Shown one piece after another: positions 61,801 to 64,000 of a stretch of DNA of 64,000 nucleotides (positions are counted from its first letter, which is position 1; the number at the start of each line of letters is the position of its first letter). Source of the stretch: Gymnothorax reevesii (Eukaryota; Chordata; Actinopteri; Anguilliformes; Muraenidae); the NCBI GenBank assembly GCA_029721435.1, contig CM056583.1, forward strand, positions 71,604,120 through 71,668,119. The letters run 5' to 3'. The notes beneath the pieces are model-generated. The model searched no databases. It saw only the letters and a program-made list of their open reading frames with translations, and was not told the DNA's origin. Made by a program: the position numbers and the translations under genes.

Positions 61801-63061
61801 ATCACCGTGCAGTTCAAATCATGATCCATCACTCCATTAATCTCTACTGAACCAAGCTCTTGAATTTGTATTTTAATTCTTAAATTCTGCTTTCTTCCTG
61901 TCTTTGAGATCTGTTCATTTTAGCAAGCGGTCATCCTGGACATGGCGAGGCTTCGGCGATTCAAGATCCTTTCTCTCTCATGATAACATTTGTTGTTTCA
62001 AAGCATTCTCTATCTTAGCTGATACAGAAATATGGATTTTCTCTGCCTTTAAGGTTTTATATATTTTAGAATAGCCATAATTGGCCAGAATATTTTCTCA
62101 ATCCTTTATCTTGGTACTTTCAACACTTATGTTCCAGATTAGGAATCAAGTGTTTAGGTAGAGTATAATCCAATGGGTAAATTTATTGACAGCTTATATG
62201 GTAATTTGGGGACAGAACCTCAGAGAAAGAGGTGAGGATGGACCCCCGGATAAGGATAGCACAGTTCAGAATATATGTTGTGTGCGAAGCTTAGCTGTCA
62301 ATTGCTGGCCTGTGGAGTCTGGAATAACAGCCAGGCGGAGCGCAGACACCACACACAGATGGCCAACACCGGCCTGTCCCACGGGAGGATGCAGTAGCTT
62401 GAGGGGAACTTGATCCCAATCCTGATGACCGCAGAAGGATTGGGAGCTTTATCCTAACAAACTGGACAGCGGAACTGACCTGGAAAGGTTAACAAGAAAG
62501 CGGTCCTAATCCTGGACCCTGAGTAGGCTTGGAGGCTTGTTCGACTTAACTGAGTAAAGAAGAAAGCTTCTGGGAATTGCTGTCATTAAAGTACAAGTTA
62601 CACTTAACAAAGACACAGTTCCCACTGGAATACGGACTGATTGTAAGCACAAATAGCAAATTACAATCCAGCAACTTGCAACACAAAGCAGGGGGTTTAA
62701 AAGCAAAAGTTTACAAGCAAAGGTGTTCACAGCGGTACATTTGTGCAAATCTTGCTAGTTTTCTGACTGATGATTTGTTCTTAAGGCAATTATTTTGCCA
62801 TTTTGGGCTTGGCCCATTTTTTCCCCCTTTTTTTTTTAAACATAGTTTTATATAGTGATTTACATAGTGAAGTGGCTGTGATTTGTGGAAGACTAGTACT
62901 ATACCTCCTCCGCAGGGCCTGGAGCACTGAGACCAACTGTTCAGGGCCCACTCATAAGTGTCCTCCTGAATAACGTTGTTATTGTTGATTGGCACAGAGT
63001 CTTCATGCATGATGTATTTATATATCAATGTAGACTTTGTACCCGTCTCCCGAGGTATAAT
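52676..63061 (-). CDS. ADAMTS3: ADAMTS3-like procollagen N-proteinase, last five coding exons
   Basis: Exons 63061-62905, 60693-60561, 57712-57505, 56046-55929 and 52869-52676 join in one frame (810 nt, 269 residues plus stop) with GT/AG at each intron. They encode the C-terminal ancillary part of a secreted zinc metalloprotease: the end of the spacer, three thrombospondin type 1 repeats and a PLAC domain. By family knowledge ADAMTS3 trims procollagen N-propeptides and, with CCBE1, activates pro-VEGF-C. The catalytic domain lies beyond the right edge. [11 protein letters not shown] and [15 protein letters not shown] favour ADAMTS3 over ADAMTS2 and ADAMTS14, as does the NPFFR2 neighbour. The tail after PLAC is only about 30 residues. 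No disruption is seen. Confidence 0.88.
52870..55928 (-). other. ADAMTS3: ADAMTS3 last intron
   Basis: About 3.06 kb, AT-rich, with poly-A runs near 53925-53950 and 54088-54100. No transposase, TSP1-like exon or clear inverted repeat was seen. Short ORFs here look random. Confidence 0.6.
55929..56046 (-). CDS. ADAMTS3: ADAMTS3 exon: last TSP1 repeat
   Basis: 118 bp between acceptor GCTTTTTTGCAG and donor AGAG|GTTAGT. It reads [20 protein letters not shown], then [19 protein letters not shown]. It starts in phase 0 after WSQ and ends with one base, in agreement with both neighbours. Confidence 0.92.
56047..57504 (-). other. ADAMTS3: ADAMTS3 intron with a degenerate tandem duplication
   Basis: Contains two diverged copies of a unit of about 153 bp starting at 57071 (CATATCTCTGGAAATATTTG) and 57224 (CATATCTTTGGAACCGTTTG). 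Each ends near GGTGGAGCTTTGT. The remainder holds nothing recognisable. Confidence 0.6.
57505..57712 (-). CDS. ADAMTS3: ADAMTS3 exon: complete TSP1 repeat
   Basis: 208 bp between acceptor TCCTCTTCCAG and donor CAA|GTACAT. It reads [20 protein letters not shown], then [20 protein letters not shown] and ends [18 protein letters not shown]. The WxxxxW...C...CG and six-Cys pattern is a full thrombospondin type 1 repeat. PCNRxPCPAQW is characteristic of the ADAMTS2/3/14 group. Confidence 0.93.
57805..58340. mobile_element. DNA element with inverted ends in an ADAMTS3 intron
   Basis: The left end has GAGCCAAAACATTACGACCA and the right end, reverse complemented, has GTGCCAGAACATTGCAACCA, a terminal repeat type seen on non-autonomous elements across teleosts. 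No transposase is visible. It starts about 90 bp upstream of the acceptor of exon 57505-57712, so it approaches the splice region. Confidence 0.6.
58527..58801. mobile_element. hAT MITE in an ADAMTS3 intron
   Basis: 275 bp with ends CAGAGGTGGGCAACGAGGGC and, reverse complemented, CAGGGGTGGGCAATTCCAGT. Flanking octamers GCTTTAAA (58519-58526) and GCTTAGAA (58802-58809) match at 7 of 8, as expected for a hAT target duplication. Non-coding. Confidence 0.85.
58810..60560 (-). other. ADAMTS3: ADAMTS3 intron remainder
   Basis: Sequence between the MITE and exon 60561-60693. Short ORFs only. No recognisable element. Confidence 0.5.
60561..60693 (-). CDS. ADAMTS3: ADAMTS3 exon: rest of a TSP1 repeat
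   Basis: 133 bp after an acceptor CAG with a long poly-T tract. It reads [20 protein letters not shown], then [20 protein letters not shown] and CPHP, with Cys spacing that completes the repeat begun in the previous exon. The donor is CCACA|GTAAGC. It lacks an in-frame Met near its start, so it was identified from translation and phase. Confidence 0.9.
61175..62110 (-). mobile_element. Decayed mariner/Tc1-type transposase in an ADAMTS3 intron
   Basis: Minus-strand frames with stops read GKTIVK, then [20 protein letters not shown] and [20 protein letters not shown] (about 61400-61560), like the catalytic end xxxWPGxSPDLNPIENLW. Further upstream lie [10 protein letters not shown] and [19 protein letters not shown]. 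It is broken throughout; terminal repeats were not found and the boundaries are approximate. Confidence 0.65.
62186..62904. other. ADAMTS3: ADAMTS3 intron, GC-richer unassigned block
   Basis: About 62190-62560 is more GC-rich than its surroundings and looks like a dispersed element, but I find no inverted ends, LTR signals or coding motif. The rest leads into the donor of exon 62905-63061. Confidence 0.4.
62905..63061 (-). CDS. ADAMTS3: ADAMTS3 exon: spacer end and start of a TSP1 repeat
   Basis: The acceptor TTCATTCAAG precedes [20 protein letters not shown], followed by [20 protein letters not shown] and RPCGGG. The donor is GGAG|GTATAG (minus strand). 157 bp, ending with one base of a Gly codon. 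The W-x-x-W-S-Q-C-S and CGGG motifs mark the start of a thrombospondin type 1 repeat. Confidence 0.9.
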
Positions 63062-63841
63062 CTTGAATGAAGAGAAAAGTGAAAAAGTATTATTTTGGTG
63101 TTGCCAAATGAAATTTTCTTTAGAGGCTGTTGTCTGCCTTTATCAGTCATTACGAAGGAAATGGAAACCCAACCAGGTGTTGAGGTAAGGTCTGTAATAT
63201 TAGGACACAGATAAAGTTATTAGTATTTTTCCTGCCTATCCCAGCATATTGGAGTTGATATTAAATAAAAATAGCTTCAAGTGAAAACATTTGGCTTTCA
63301 AGAACGAGCAGCTTTCAGCAACATGCTCCAAGAACAAGCAGGAACTAACAACAGCTGCAGTGATTGGCTGGCAGACCAGGGTAGGAACCCAGAGTCCGTT
63401 GATGCTAATGGGTTCCAGACATTAGACAATCATTGACTTTAAAGTGCCAGTAAATACCTTGCATGTCTTTTTTTTTAATTCCAAAAGTCAGGCTATCTGT
63501 AATATGGCCCAAAAAAAATTATAAAAAATATTTGACCAAAAATAACCTTAGGAAATGCAATTTTTCAAAAAAGGGTTTCCCGGTCTAAAAATAGATCGGC
63601 TAGATTATTTACCGCGCAAAGCATTGTGGGTCAAAATCGCGCACTGTAAACAAAGATGGCACCGCGGACGAAAAAGAGGACAGACAGGAACGTTTTTGGA
63701 GAATGTGGAGGCAAGCACGATAAGCAAAACATAATTCCCCCATTCGAGGCACACTACCATTTACGTACACTTTTATGAACTCGAGTAGCGCGAGAAATGT
63801 TGCTAAGAAAAACCAACACGGTATTTCAACTTACTAATCCA
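63062..63841. other. ADAMTS3: ADAMTS3 intron at the right edge
   Basis: No further ADAMTS3 exon was recognised here. The preceding spacer exons are expected beyond 64000. A CpG-rich patch at about 63600-63720 includes GCATTGTGGGTCAAAATCGC, reminiscent of promoter-like repeats, without further support. Confidence 0.4.
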
Positions 63842-64000
63842 TCAAAGTTAGGGCCAACTCATCATTGTCAATGCCCAGTCGCTCTCTCAGACTCTTCCAC
63901 CGATCAATAGCACTCCCAATATACAGTATACTAGGGATCGTCTTCTTTTGGCATCAAGGGCAATTTTCCGGCGTTTTCTCTCGGAGGCTGTCAACTTGAT
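63842..64000 (-). pseudogene. Fragment of a transposon-type basic protein, cut by the window edge
   Basis: The minus strand from 64000 reads IKLTASERKRRKIALDAKRR in one frame. After a frameshift near 63925 it reads YIGSAIDRWKSLRERLGID and NDELALTLMD then a stop. The pattern basic stretch, G-x-A-x-x-R-W-x-x-L-R-x-x-x-G, D-x-E-L-A resembles a protein segment repeated in many fish genomes. The family is not named here, and only the end of it is visible. Confidence 0.4.

Noticed and set aside
62186..62560. Solo LTR of a retrovirus-like element
   Set aside because: No TG...CA ends, polyadenylation signal, primer binding site or flanking duplication could be identified.

Overview
The window is vertebrate nuclear DNA, most likely from a teleost fish. 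It holds two spliced genes with GT/AG introns. They are separated and invaded by Tc1/mariner, PIF/Harbinger and hAT elements, a tRNA-like SINE and a non-LTR retrotransposon of kinds common in teleosts. No prokaryotic operon, rRNA, tRNA or CRISPR array is visible.

Layout. (1) Positions 1-22812 are a tandem satellite-like array of about 14 monomers, each about 1.55 or 1.62 kb. The two length classes differ by a 49-bp hairpin module that is absent, single, or present in three or four tandem copies. An unrelated insert (about 2288-3157) and two blocks of older, diverged monomers break the array. (2) Positions 22813-24642 are mostly unique sequence. (3) Positions 24651-40957 (+) carry a complete three-exon coding sequence (409 aa) for a neuropeptide FF receptor, best matched to NPFFR2. 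Its 14.8-kb first intron is filled by a Tc1 element, a LINE broken by nested hAT/foldback/SINE insertions, and two more Tc1 elements. (4) Positions 40958-52675 are intergenic and contain Tc1 relics, a three-level nested Tc1/Harbinger/hAT insertion and a nearly intact Tc1 element. (5) Positions 52676-63061 (-) carry the last five coding exons of an ADAMTS procollagen N-proteinase, best matched to ADAMTS3: three thrombospondin type 1 repeats and a PLAC domain. The catalytic part lies beyond the right edge.

The tail-to-tail arrangement NPFFR2(+)/ADAMTS3(-) is the same as I recall on human chromosome 4, which supports both names. The two genes have no known shared pathway; they are syntenic neighbours. 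The least explained part of the window is the array and its copy-variable hairpin modules. All family names come from reading the translations and from memory of the families; no database search was run.
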